Origin: Mangrovibacter phragmitis | Lineage (GTDB): Bacteria > Pseudomonadota > Gammaproteobacteria > Enterobacterales > Enterobacteriaceae | Assembly (NCBI RefSeq): GCF_001655675.1 | Contig: NZ_LYRP01000012.1 | Location: 186,001-250,000 of the forward strand | DNA length: 64,000 nucleotides | Direction of reading: 5' to 3' | Shown: positions 37,340 through 44,954 of the stretch, one piece after another | Layout: each line of letters opens with the position of its first letter | Position numbering within the stretch: the stretch's first letter is position 1 | Made by a program: the position numbers and the translations under genes | Notes under the pieces: model-generated | What the model saw: the letters and a program-made list of their open reading frames with translations, nothing else | The model's database searches: none | Told to the model about the DNA's origin: nothing

Positions 37340-37606
37340 TCATGCAATATATCCCCGGTCACGTTCCGCGATACGGTCAGCCATCCACCGGGTAATTTCG
37401 GAGTGTGCCCACGCCACATTTTTACCGCCGAGGGTCACCTGTTTCGGGAAAGCCTCCCGGCTGATGAGGTCGTAAATGGTCGAGCGGGAAAGCCCGCACA
37501 AATGCATCACTTCGGGCAGGCGGATAAAGCGTTCCTGAACGGCATCAGATACCGGCATCATTGGCGCGGCTGGGGCAGAAGGCGGGGAAGGAAAAGCAGT
37601 GTGCAT
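37340..37606 (-). CDS. AlpA/Vis-type DNA-binding regulator and excisionase
   Basis: This 88-residue protein is the same length as P4 Vis. It has the AlpA helix-turn-helix ([20 protein letters not shown], then [10 protein letters not shown]). P4 Vis represses the left and late promoters and assists excision. GAGG lies 7 bases before the ATG. A proline- and alanine-rich head of about 17 residues precedes the domain. Confidence 0.87.
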   Translation of the reverse strand: MHTAFPSPPSAPAAPMMPVSDAVQERFIRLPEVMHLCGLSRSTIYDLISREAFPKQVTLGGKNVAWAHSEITRWMADRIAERDRGYIA

Positions 37607-37897
37607 CGGGCTACCTCATAAAATCCATACGGTGCCAGACGTGTCTGTCCGGCTTCGGGTAGCGCTCTATTTTCAGCATAAAACCGCGTATTGCAACAAG
37701 GGGGAGTAATGCCAGTTCTCATACATTACTGTCTATAAATCAACCAGTAATGAAATAAAGTGCATTGTAGTGCATCCTCACCCTTCCTCGCTCATTCTGC
37801 GAAAGTAAAGAACACTTATAACTATTGATTGCTTTGTGATTAATAGATATTAACAGGGAAAATTAAAGTTACAGAGAGACACCAGTGATAAAAGGCG

Positions 37898-38002
37898 GGT
37901 GAACAGTAGTGAACACCCTGTGAACACTTATTTCTCAACTGTTCACCTCTTATCTTACTGTATTAATTATATTTTTATTCAGAGTGAACAGTAGTGAACA
38001 GT
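37898..38002. other. Satellite replication origin (ori1-type) with six alpha iterons
   Basis: Six words of the GGTGAACAGT type lie at 37898-37907, 37908-37917, 37919-37928, 37938-37947 (inverted), 37983-37992 and 37993-38002. Between them is an AT-rich stretch suited to unwinding. P4 ori1 also has six such sites and lies in the same place, between vis and sid. Confidence 0.87.
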
Positions 38003-38166
38003 TTTTATTATAAAAATAACCAGTGATAAGGGTTTCCTGCGACCTTTTCCTGGCAAGCCGGGTTTTGAGGTCTGTTTGTGTCATTTTTGCCACAACGGCA
38101 ATGTGTCGTGTTGTTGTGTGTGACACGGCAGAATCTCCTCATCTTGAAACACTGAGGAGCCCGAAC

Positions 38167-38901
38167 ATGACCAAACCCCGTATGCCTGATTACCTGAAAC
38201 CGGCACTGACACAACTGGACAGCGCCAGAGCCGCCCATCTTGAAAACGCCCGCCGGATGGATGACATCACCACCGCCATCAGCCGGGCAGCAGAGCAGAA
38301 AACCGCACTGGAGCAGGAAAACGACGGTGACACCGGCGCATGGCGCAGTGCCTTTCGTGCCGGTGGTGCCATCCTGACCGATGAACTGAAACAGCGGCAT
38401 ATTGAGCAGGTGACACGCCGGACGCTGGCGCAGGAATGCGAGAACCTCTCTGAAGTGCTGGCATTTGAGCGCGACCACCTGCGGGCGGCCTGTGACGGCA
38501 CGGCCAGAGCCTGGCGGCAGGCACATCACCATGTCCTGAGTCAGTATGCAGAACATGAGCTGGATGCCGCATTACGCGAAACCTGCGGGGCGCTTGTCCG
38601 GGCGATGAAATTAAGCGTACTGGTACGGGAAAATCCCCTTGCCAACACCACCGGCCATCAGGGTTATACCGAACCGGAACAGGCGGTGATGCAGCAGGTG
38701 AAAAACTGGCTTGAGCAGTCGGTGAAAAACTGCAACATCCGTCTGACAGATGAACCGGTGTTGTACAAAACCGGGCTGTCGGCGGCCACACTGCCGCATA
38801 TGGAACACGGTGTGGCTGCCACGCCCGTTCAGCGTCAGGTCTGGCAGGCGAAAATGCGCCAGCGTGAGTCTGACCTGAAAGCGCGGGGGTTACTGTCATG
38901 A
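38167..38901 (+). CDS. sid: Capsid size-determination protein Sid
   Basis: This 244-residue protein is identical in length to P4 Sid and similar throughout (PALTQLDSARAAHLENAR, SDYxEHE-type core, ENPLANTTGHQGY, GLSAATLPHM, LKARGLLS at the end). Sid forms an external scaffold that forces helper capsid protein into small T=4 shells. Start 38167 has GAGGAG 7 bases upstream; the frame to 38023 is an extension into the promoter region. First gene of the late operon sid-delta-psu. Confidence 0.93.
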   Translation: MTKPRMPDYLKPALTQLDSARAAHLENARRMDDITTAISRAAEQKTALEQENDGDTGAWRSAFRAGGAILTDELKQRHIEQVTRRTLAQECENLSEVLAFERDHLRAACDGTARAWRQAHHHVLSQYAEHELDAALRETCGALVRAMKLSVLVRENPLANTTGHQGYTEPEQAVMQQVKNWLEQSVKNCNIRLTDEPVLYKTGLSAATLPHMEHGVAATPVQRQVWQAKMRQRESDLKARGLLS

Positions 38902-39143
38902 TGTGCTGCCCGTTCTGCCGTCAGGCTGCCCATGTGCGCACCAGCCGCTATATGTCGGAAAACGTCAAGGAGCGTTATCACCAGTGCCAGAATCTGGAGT
39001 GCTCGGCCACCTTCAAAACCCATGAGTCCATTTTTGAAGTGATTCGCTCACCGGTTGCGGAAGAAAAGCCCGCCCCGGTGCCGCCAGCACCCACAGCCAC
39101 CGGCAGGGTTAAAGGCTGTTACCGCTCCCCCTTTCGCCACTGA
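38898..39143 (+). CDS. Delta/Ogr-type zinc-finger late activator (single domain)
   Basis: This 81-residue protein has the Ogr/Delta zinc-binding pattern (CPFC near the start, CQNLEC about 24 residues later, then TFKTHESIFEVI). It activates late promoters of P2-like helpers and satellites. P4 Delta is about 166 residues with two such domains; this one has only one, followed by a proline-rich tail. ATGA overlap with sid. Confidence 0.88.
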   Translation: MMCCPFCRQAAHVRTSRYMSENVKERYHQCQNLECSATFKTHESIFEVIRSPVAEEKPAPVPPAPTATGRVKGCYRSPFRH

Positions 39144-39158
39144 CCAGGAGAAACCCCG

Positions 39159-39725
39159 GTGACCACCATCACATTGCAGCAGGCCGCAGCGGCCTGCCAG
39201 ACCAACAAAGCCGCCTGGCTGAACCGTAAATCAGAGCTGGCCGCGGCAGAACAGGAATACCGAGAACAGCTTCTGGCCGCTGATGACCCCATTCCGGCCA
39301 GAATGCAGGAACTGCGCGACATCACTGACATCAAAAAATGGGAAGTGAATCAGGCCGCCGGTCGCTATATCCGCTCACACGAAGAAGTGCAGCGCATCAG
39401 CATCCGTACCGGGCTGAATGACTTCATGCAGCAGAACGGCGCAGCACTGGCCGCGATTCTTGCCCCGGAACTGATGCACCTGAGCGGGCAGCCTGAGATG
39501 GTACGCAAACGCGCCCTCGACCGTTCATCTGATTACCTGCGTGAAGCCCTGTCGGTGTGGCTGGCCGGAGGGCATGACATTACTTATTCAGAACGGGACA
39601 GCGAGATTTTAACCGCCGCCGGATACCGGCCGGAAGCACCTTCCCGCGATGACAGCCGCGAGCAATTTACGCCCGCACAGAACATGATTTACACCCGCCG
39701 ACGTGCCGACATGGCCGCGCAGTAA
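39159..39725 (+). CDS. psu: Polarity suppression protein Psu
   Basis: This 188-residue protein (P4 Psu is 190) has the conserved blocks NKAAWLNRKSELAAAEQEY, VNQAAGRYIRSHEEVQ, RTGLNDFMQQNGAALAA and DDSREQFTPAQNMI. Psu inhibits Rho-dependent termination and decorates the satellite capsid. GTG start with AGGAG about 8 bases upstream. Last gene of the late operon. Confidence 0.94.
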   Translation: MTTITLQQAAAACQTNKAAWLNRKSELAAAEQEYREQLLAADDPIPARMQELRDITDIKKWEVNQAAGRYIRSHEEVQRISIRTGLNDFMQQNGAALAAILAPELMHLSGQPEMVRKRALDRSSDYLREALSVWLAGGHDITYSERDSEILTAAGYRPEAPSRDDSREQFTPAQNMIYTRRRADMAAQ

Positions 39726-39767
39726 CCTGCGTAAAAAACCGCGAAAATCCCGCCTTTTTCCCCAAAA

Positions 39768-39798
39768 AAAGCCATGCATGCATAAGGTGCATGGCTTT
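39768..39798 (+). terminator. Hairpin after psu
   Basis: Eleven-base perfect arms (39768-39778, 39788-39798) with a 9-base loop lie 43 bases after psu. A loose T-rich stretch follows. Confidence 0.6.
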
Positions 39799-39898
39799 GC
39801 ATGCGTTTTATGACTACCTTTAATGCTGTTCCCGCCAGTGCTGGCATGCGCTGAGACCGTTAATGCAGGTGCATTAAAACCGCCCCGGAAAGCGGGCA

Positions 39899-39917
39899 GG
39901 CGAGGCGGGGAAAGCAT
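39899..39917. other. P2/P4-type cos site
   Basis: GGCGAGGCGGGGAAAGCA matches, from memory, the 19-base cohesive-end sequence shared by P2 and P4. It lies after psu, the expected place, and would allow packaging by a helper terminase. Confidence 0.82.
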
Positions 39918-39928
39918 TGCGCGCTTAC

Positions 39929-40038
39929 TACCTAAATAGCTTCGCACATTGATGCTGCACTTCTCATCGTCTGAGAGTAGCGCTGACGGACTGCCATCGC
40001 CTGCAAGTGTAGCGCTATTATGCGAAGCTATTTAGGTA
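39929..40038. repeat. 110-bp segment with perfect 18-bp terminal inverted repeats
   Basis: Arms TACCTAAATAGCTTCGCA (39929-39946) and its exact complement (40021-40038) bracket 74 bases with further self-complementary pieces (GCTGCACTT with AAGTGTAGC; CTCA with TGAG). It starts 12 bases after cos and ends 17 bases before the NTPase gene stop. There is no T-run, so it is not a standard terminator. It could be a structured RNA, a MITE-like remnant or a boundary of the exchangeable cargo segment. Confidence 0.8.
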
Positions 40039-40054
40039 TAATTTCAACACGCTG

Positions 40055-41794
40055 CTATACTTTTTTATTTGCAATGCTATTCTCAAGTTTTAACTTAATT
40101 CTCTTTGTGCAATTAATTAGCTCTATAATGGCTCCGCACCGGAAGGAGTGTGTAATTTTTTTTTGGTAAGAGTTTAATTTTGAATAAAGAATATTTAGAT
40201 AAGGTAACTCACCAGAGAGATAGTCGCAGAGGTTCGAAAAGTTATATAGAGATGATAAATAGTCAGTGAACTTTTGTATATCTCTTACGGACCAAGTTAT
40301 TTTTATTCCAGAAATTATATTTTCTATTCCTAATGTTTCGATGGGGCTGTATTTGAAATCTGACTGATATATTTTTAAGTCTATAGCCGACCAACCACTG
40401 TTATTCATTTGCGTTATTAGTGATTTGATTTTTCTGTCTTTTATTATCGCTTGGTATTTTTTTAGAAAAAAATTATGCAATTCATTATCATCCTCAGCTA
40501 AAACATGAAAAGGTATGTCTTCTGATGTATTGTAATTTTCATTGAAATATAAGAGTATTTCATCATCACTAAAACTATTTTTTATTTCATTTATTTTTTT
40601 GCTTGTTATTTCCTTTATTTTTGGGATGTATTTCAATTTAGAAAGCCTAAAGTAATTGTTGGTGGAAATAATCCATGTGGATAATTTTTGAATATCTAAC
40701 CTCAATATGGTTTTTTTGATTTCATCACAGTAATCAGTCTCTGTTATTTCATGTCTTTCTGGTCTGATTAATGAGGGGAAATCATCTTTCTTTATAGTCT
40801 TGTCTTTGAATATAAATGGTTTAATATCCTGAGGTGAAGTGCTATTAAAGCAGTATGGAACCATCAGGTCATTATAGGTCGTATATCCTGTTATATTCAG
40901 AAGGTCCATTTCTTCTTCACTTATAGTGTCGTCATTATTTTCATCTGAATTGTTAACTAATCTTTTTATAGATGATGCAAAGAAATTCTGCTGGTAATCA
41001 TCTTCTTTATAAGAGAATTTTTCTTTAAGAATGATATGTGCGCATAGTGATCGTGTGAGAGTTTTAATTTCTGAATCCGTAGAGTTATCAATGGTAATTA
41101 ATGGCATTAGCTTTGAAATGATTTTGTTTACAGTCCTTAAATTGTTTATTTTAAATTCAGTGATGGATGAGGATATTACTTCCCGATAATGACTCGTTAA
41201 AGAATTTAATCTGCTTGTCAATATTTCATCAATGTTATTAAAAGAAAAACTTACTTCATCACTAATGATTTTTTCTTTATGGTCTAAGATAACTTCACTC
41301 TGACTAGTAAAATTACCAACTAATATATAATCAAGATTGCTGTTTTCTTGATAACTTTGTAAGCAGTATGTGGAGATTTCATTGCGCAATGAAGTAGATA
41401 TGCGTTCAAGATCATCAATTATAAATAATCCGACTAAATCTTTAAGGACATAACTTCTCATTGCTCCAGAAAACACGGATATTAACTGGTTTGCTAGTTT
41501 TCCACTAGTTTCTTCGTGAGTCAGCGCAGATGTCACATTTCCTGTTATCTCCTGCAACTTTTCTATTTCTTTAGTGGTATCAAGATACGTGACTCTGAGC
41601 ATCTTATCTTTAAAATCATTCAGCGTAGTTAATCCCAATAATGAAATATAAAATATTGTCTTGGTATCATATAATTCCTTGAATGAATGCTGTAAAAAGT
41701 ATGTTTTTCCTATTCCCCATTCACCATTTATTAATACTAGTCCATCTCTTCTTTCACTTAAAAGATGAATGAGTGTAGTGATTAATTTATCCAA
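40055..41794 (-). CDS. Satellite cargo: KAP-type P-loop NTPase, candidate anti-phage gene
   Basis: This 579-residue protein has Walker A GEWGIGKT at residues 24-31 and Walker B LFIIDDLE at 123-130. The interval pattern (YISLLGLTTLNDFKDKM) is typical of KAP-like NTPases. The remaining 350 or so residues are helical and of no family I recognise; no membrane segment is obvious. The gene is strongly AT-rich and lies between cos and int, the position where P4 satellites carry exchangeable anti-phage genes. It starts 14 bases after int ends, on the same strand. The F-plasmid exclusion protein PifA is a KAP protein, which supports but does not prove a defence role. Confidence 0.85.
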   Translation of the reverse strand: MDKLITTLIHLLSERRDGLVLINGEWGIGKTYFLQHSFKELYDTKTIFYISLLGLTTLNDFKDKMLRVTYLDTTKEIEKLQEITGNVTSALTHEETSGKLANQLISVFSGAMRSYVLKDLVGLFIIDDLERISTSLRNEISTYCLQSYQENSNLDYILVGNFTSQSEVILDHKEKIISDEVSFSFNNIDEILTSRLNSLTSHYREVISSSITEFKINNLRTVNKIISKLMPLITIDNSTDSEIKTLTRSLCAHIILKEKFSYKEDDYQQNFFASSIKRLVNNSDENNDDTISEEEMDLLNITGYTTYNDLMVPYCFNSTSPQDIKPFIFKDKTIKKDDFPSLIRPERHEITETDYCDEIKKTILRLDIQKLSTWIISTNNYFRLSKLKYIPKIKEITSKKINEIKNSFSDDEILLYFNENYNTSEDIPFHVLAEDDNELHNFFLKKYQAIIKDRKIKSLITQMNNSGWSAIDLKIYQSDFKYSPIETLGIENIISGIKITWSVRDIQKFTDYLSSLYNFSNLCDYLSGELPYLNILYSKLNSYQKKITHSFRCGAIIELINCTKRIKLKLENSIANKKV

Positions 41795-41807
41795 GATGCA
41801 CCTTCTA

Positions 41808-42989
41808 TTATGATATGGAATAGAATGAAAAAATGTAATCAGAGTACCATTGCATCATTTGGGAACGCTTATGAATATATTGTGCATGATTATAAGTCCC
41901 CCTAATACTGTTCTTATCAACATGCGCCAATTGCATCTCAATCCAGGCACTATCAAACCCTTGCTCATGCAAAATTGTCGACATGGTATGCCTAAATCCG
42001 TGACCTGTTGCACGTCCTTTATAGCCCAGTAACTCAATCACCTGTGACACGCTTTCTTTAGATATTGGCTTACTGCGGTTGTTTCTGCCAATAAAAATGT
42101 AAGGGTAGTGCCCTGTGATAGGTTTCAGTTGTCTGAACAACTCAATCACCTGAGTAGATAGCGGCACAAGATGAGGCCTACGCATCTTCATCCGTTCTGC
42201 CGGTATTTCCCAGACACCTTTATCTAAATCCACTTCGTCCCAGGTAGCAAAACGCATTTCCTGCGTTCTGACACCGGTAAGCATCACAATCTTTGTCGCA
42301 TTCTTTGTGATAATGCTGCCGGTATAGGCTTCGAGATCCCGAACAAAATGAGGTAATTCTTCGGCAGAAAGGAAAGGATGGTTTTTTTGCTTGGGAACGG
42401 CCAGTGCGATAGCTAAATCAGGAGCTGGGTTATATTCAGCCCGGCCAGTAATGATGGCATAGCGAAATACTTCCCCGCATCGTTGGCGTACTTTACGTGT
42501 TTTCTCCAGCGCACCACGTTTTTCTATGCGGCGCAGCACCTCCAGTAACTCCAGAGGTTTAATCTCACCAATTGGCCGTTTACCTATGAAGGGGAAAACG
42601 TCTTGCTCAAACGTTTTTATAATTTCTTCACGGTAGGCCACTGTCCAGCGGTCGGCTTTAGTTGCATGCCATTCACGGCTTACTGATTCAAATGAGTTTT
42701 CTGTTGAGAGTTTCTGTGCAATTTTCTGCTCTTTTTTCTCCTCAACGGGATCAACACCATTTGCGACTTGTTTACGGGCAATCTCTCGTTTCTCACGGGC
42801 TTCTGCAAGGCTGACTAACGCATAGCTACCGAAGGACATGAGTCTGGCTTTCCCGGCGAAACGGAAGCGAAAACGCCATCCTTTCGAACCATCCGGTTTG
42901 ATGAGTATTGATAGTCCTTGCCCGTCGTTCAGTGTGTAGGGTTTGTCTTGTGGTTTTGCGCGTTTGATTTGTATGTCTGAAAGAGCCAT
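41808..42989 (-). CDS. int: P4-family tyrosine integrase
   Basis: This 393-residue recombinase inserts the satellite at selC. It has a DUF4102-type N-terminal arm-binding domain, a SAM-like core-binding domain and a catalytic domain with R in LTGVRTQEMRFATW, HGFRHTMS, a downstream AH in QLAHVD, and the tyrosine nucleophile in RGTYNHAQY. It lies 160 bases from selC and reads away from it. A perfect palindrome precedes the start and may mediate autoregulation. Confidence 0.95.
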   Translation of the reverse strand: MALSDIQIKRAKPQDKPYTLNDGQGLSILIKPDGSKGWRFRFRFAGKARLMSFGSYALVSLAEAREKREIARKQVANGVDPVEEKKEQKIAQKLSTENSFESVSREWHATKADRWTVAYREEIIKTFEQDVFPFIGKRPIGEIKPLELLEVLRRIEKRGALEKTRKVRQRCGEVFRYAIITGRAEYNPAPDLAIALAVPKQKNHPFLSAEELPHFVRDLEAYTGSIITKNATKIVMLTGVRTQEMRFATWDEVDLDKGVWEIPAERMKMRRPHLVPLSTQVIELFRQLKPITGHYPYIFIGRNNRSKPISKESVSQVIELLGYKGRATGHGFRHTMSTILHEQGFDSAWIEMQLAHVDKNSIRGTYNHAQYIHKRSQMMQWYSDYIFSFYSIS

Positions 42990-43004
42990 GTGTATACGTG
43001 AAAA

Positions 43005-43029
43005 ATGTGTATAAAAATTTTATACACAT
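43005..43029. promoter_or_regulatory. 25-bp perfect palindrome upstream of int
   Basis: Twelve-base arms ATGTGTATAAAA and TTTTATACACAT around one central A lie 16 bases upstream of the int start. A further ATGTGTATA overlaps the int start codon (42988-42996), and TTTATACACAT recurs near the left att. Likely an integrase or Vis binding site for autoregulation and recombination. Confidence 0.6.
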
Positions 43030-43149
43030 TACTATACATAAATTTCCCGGATTTGGGGAAATCGTCTCGGACTATCTCGGACGTGATACGTGCTAATTCA
43101 CTTGAAAATAAAGGATTTTTTGGATTTCTGAGGACTTGCCCGGAAGACT

Positions 43150-43171
43150 GATGGCGGAAGATCACAGGAGT
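43150..43171. repeat. Right attachment site within selC 3' end
   Basis: The 22-base twin of 31757-31778 covers the selC CCA end and part of the T arm. Integration on this side kept an intact tRNA gene. Confidence 0.93.
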
Positions 43172-43246
43172 CGAACCTGCCCAGGACCGCTGGCGGCCCC
43201 ATCTGGATTTGAAGTCCAGCCGCTTCACCGGAAACGACGATCTTCC
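43152..43246 (-). tRNA. selC: tRNA-Sec (UCA anticodon)
   Basis: This 95-nt gene has the long acceptor (GGAAGATC paired with GATCTTCC), the anticodon TCA in a CTTCAAA loop, a long variable arm and encoded CCA. All are typical of enterobacterial selC. The host for the satellite; yicJ-yicI downstream agrees with the E. coli neighbourhood. Confidence 0.96.
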
Positions 43247-43275
43247 TGCATCGATTGCTACATGGATGCGCGCGC

Positions 43276-43303
43276 ATTATAACCCTTTTAAACCCCCTGA
43301 AAA
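43276..43303 (-). promoter_or_regulatory. selC promoter
   Basis: On the minus strand, TTTTCA and TATAAT are separated by 16 bases, with the -10 ending about 30 bases upstream of the mature tRNA 5' end. Confidence 0.65.
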
Positions 43304-43544
43304 TCCCCCGACGAAAATATTTTCTTCGCTGCGAACAACTTAGCGCAAACCCGCCAGAAGACAGGCCCTGCCTGGCCTGAAATAAATTGAAATCTTGCTT
43401 TCAGGTCAACAGGTTGCGCAGATCACAGAAAACAAGAAACGTAATTCCATTACCAGAAAAAACAATACAACCCCTGTCTGGAATCTTCTAAAACGGCAAC
43501 AGAACACCTTACTTCTGTCTCTGTTAGCCTGAGGAAAACGCACA

Positions 43545-44954
43545 ATGAACAGTCAGGTTTTATCTCTGAAGGAGAAATTTGGTTATGGTCTGGGTGATGC
43601 CGCCAGCCATATTGTCTTTGATAACGTCATGCTTTACATGATGTTTTTTTATACCGATATCTTTGGGCTACCAGCTGCCTTCGTTGGTACCATGTTCCTT
43701 CTGGCGCGTGCGCTGGATGCGGTATCTGACCCGTGCATGGGGCTGATAGCAGACCGCACCCGCAGCCGTTCCGGTAAGTTCCGCCCATGGATTTTATGGG
43801 GCGCATTGCCGTTTGGTATTGTCTGTGTGTTTGCCTATAGCTCACCGGATTTGTCGATGAGTGGCAAAATGATTTATGCCGCCGTGACTTACACCCTGCT
43901 CACGCTGATGTATACCGTTGTGAATATTCCTTATTGCGCACTGGGCGGGGTTATCACCAACGACCCGGACCAGCGTATTTCCCTGCAATCCTGGCGGTTT
44001 GTGCTGGCAACCGCGGGCGGCATGCTGTCTACGGTGTTAATGATGCCGCTGGTCAAACTGATTGGTGGCGACAATAAAGCGCTGGGCTTCCAGGGCGGTA
44101 TTGCTGTGCTCGCTGTCGTGGCTATTTTGATGTTCCTGTTTTGTTTCTGGAGCACAAAAGAACGTGTTGAAACCCCACCGAATGCCACGCCAATGCGTGA
44201 AGACCTGCGTGACATCCTGAAAAATGACCAGTGGCGCATTGTCGGTGTGCTGACCATTCTCAATATTCTTGCCGTGGCAGTACGTGGCGGGGCGATGATG
44301 TATTACGTCACCTGGATAATGGGCAAGCCCGGTGTGTTTGCCCTGTTCCTGACCACGTATTGTGTGGGCAACTTACTCGGCAGTGCTCTGGCAAAACCCC
44401 TGACCAGTTTGCTGTGCAAAGTGGAGGTGTTCTGGTTAACCAACGCGGCGCTGTGCGTGATAAGTGCGGGGATGTTTTTTGTACCGATGCATGAAACCGC
44501 GCTGATGTTCATTCTGATTGCCGTCATTGGGGTACTGCACCAGCTCGTTACCCCAATCCAGTGGGTGATGATGTCCGATACCGTTGATTACGGTGAATGG
44601 CAGAATGGTAAACGCCTGACGGGCATCAGCTTTGCCGGCACCTTGTTTGTGCTGAAGCTGGGCCTGGCGATTGGCGGTGCAATAATCGGCTGGCTGCTGG
44701 CATTTGGTGGCTACAGTGCTGGAGCCACCGCGCAAAACAGTGCAACACTTTCTATCATTATTGGCCTGTTTACCCTGGTGCCCGCAGTTTGCTACCTGAT
44801 AAGCGCGGTAGTGGCAAAACGCTATTACACCCTGAAAACCCCTTTCCTGAAAAAAATACTCGCTGAACTGGCACAGAACACGCGCGATAACCAACAGCCG
44901 CTTCTGGATGTGCCGGTGTCTGAACCACACCAAGTTAAGAGGATTGAGTCATGA
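43545..44954 (+). CDS. yicJ: YicJ, GPH-family sugar:cation symporter
   Basis: This 469-residue transporter has about 12 membrane helices and the GPH family pattern ([53 protein letters not shown]). It is predicted to import alpha-xylosides such as isoprimeverose with a cation. It overlaps yicI by four bases (ATGA), so import and hydrolysis are coupled. Confidence 0.94.
   Translation: MNSQVLSLKEKFGYGLGDAASHIVFDNVMLYMMFFYTDIFGLPAAFVGTMFLLARALDAVSDPCMGLIADRTRSRSGKFRPWILWGALPFGIVCVFAYSSPDLSMSGKMIYAAVTYTLLTLMYTVVNIPYCALGGVITNDPDQRISLQSWRFVLATAGGMLSTVLMMPLVKLIGGDNKALGFQGGIAVLAVVAILMFLFCFWSTKERVETPPNATPMREDLRDILKNDQWRIVGVLTILNILAVAVRGGAMMYYVTWIMGKPGVFALFLTTYCVGNLLGSALAKPLTSLLCKVEVFWLTNAALCVISAGMFFVPMHETALMFILIAVIGVLHQLVTPIQWVMMSDTVDYGEWQNGKRLTGISFAGTLFVLKLGLAIGGAIIGWLLAFGGYSAGATAQNSATLSIIIGLFTLVPAVCYLISAVVAKRYYTLKTPFLKKILAELAQNTRDNQQPLLDVPVSEPHQVKRIES

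Larger units (their letters stand above)
31757..43171. mobile_element. Complete P4-family phage satellite integrated in selC
   Basis: The element is about 11.4 kb, close to P4 (11.6 kb). It is bounded by 22-bp direct repeats of the selC 3' end. Order from left: att, crr repeat, membrane cargo gene, crr repeat, alpha, cnr, epsilon-like, Icd-like, immunity region, vis, ori1 iterons, sid, delta/Ogr, psu, cos, NTPase cargo gene, int, att, selC. This is the gene order of P4 opened at attP. Replication, packaging-parasitism and integration genes are intact, so it may be mobilisable by a P2-like helper. Confidence 0.92.

Noticed and set aside
36795-37343. A 182-codon version of the Icd-like protein
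   Set aside because: The upstream part crosses the P4 immunity region and has no ribosome site. The 64-residue form has a strong one.
37898-38002. CRISPR-like repeat cluster
   Set aside because: The repeats are 10-base iterons in both orientations with irregular spacing, matching the P4 alpha-binding motif, not a CRISPR array.
38023-38166. N-terminal extension of Sid
   Set aside because: The ATG at 38167 has a good ribosome site and gives exactly 244 residues, the P4 Sid length.
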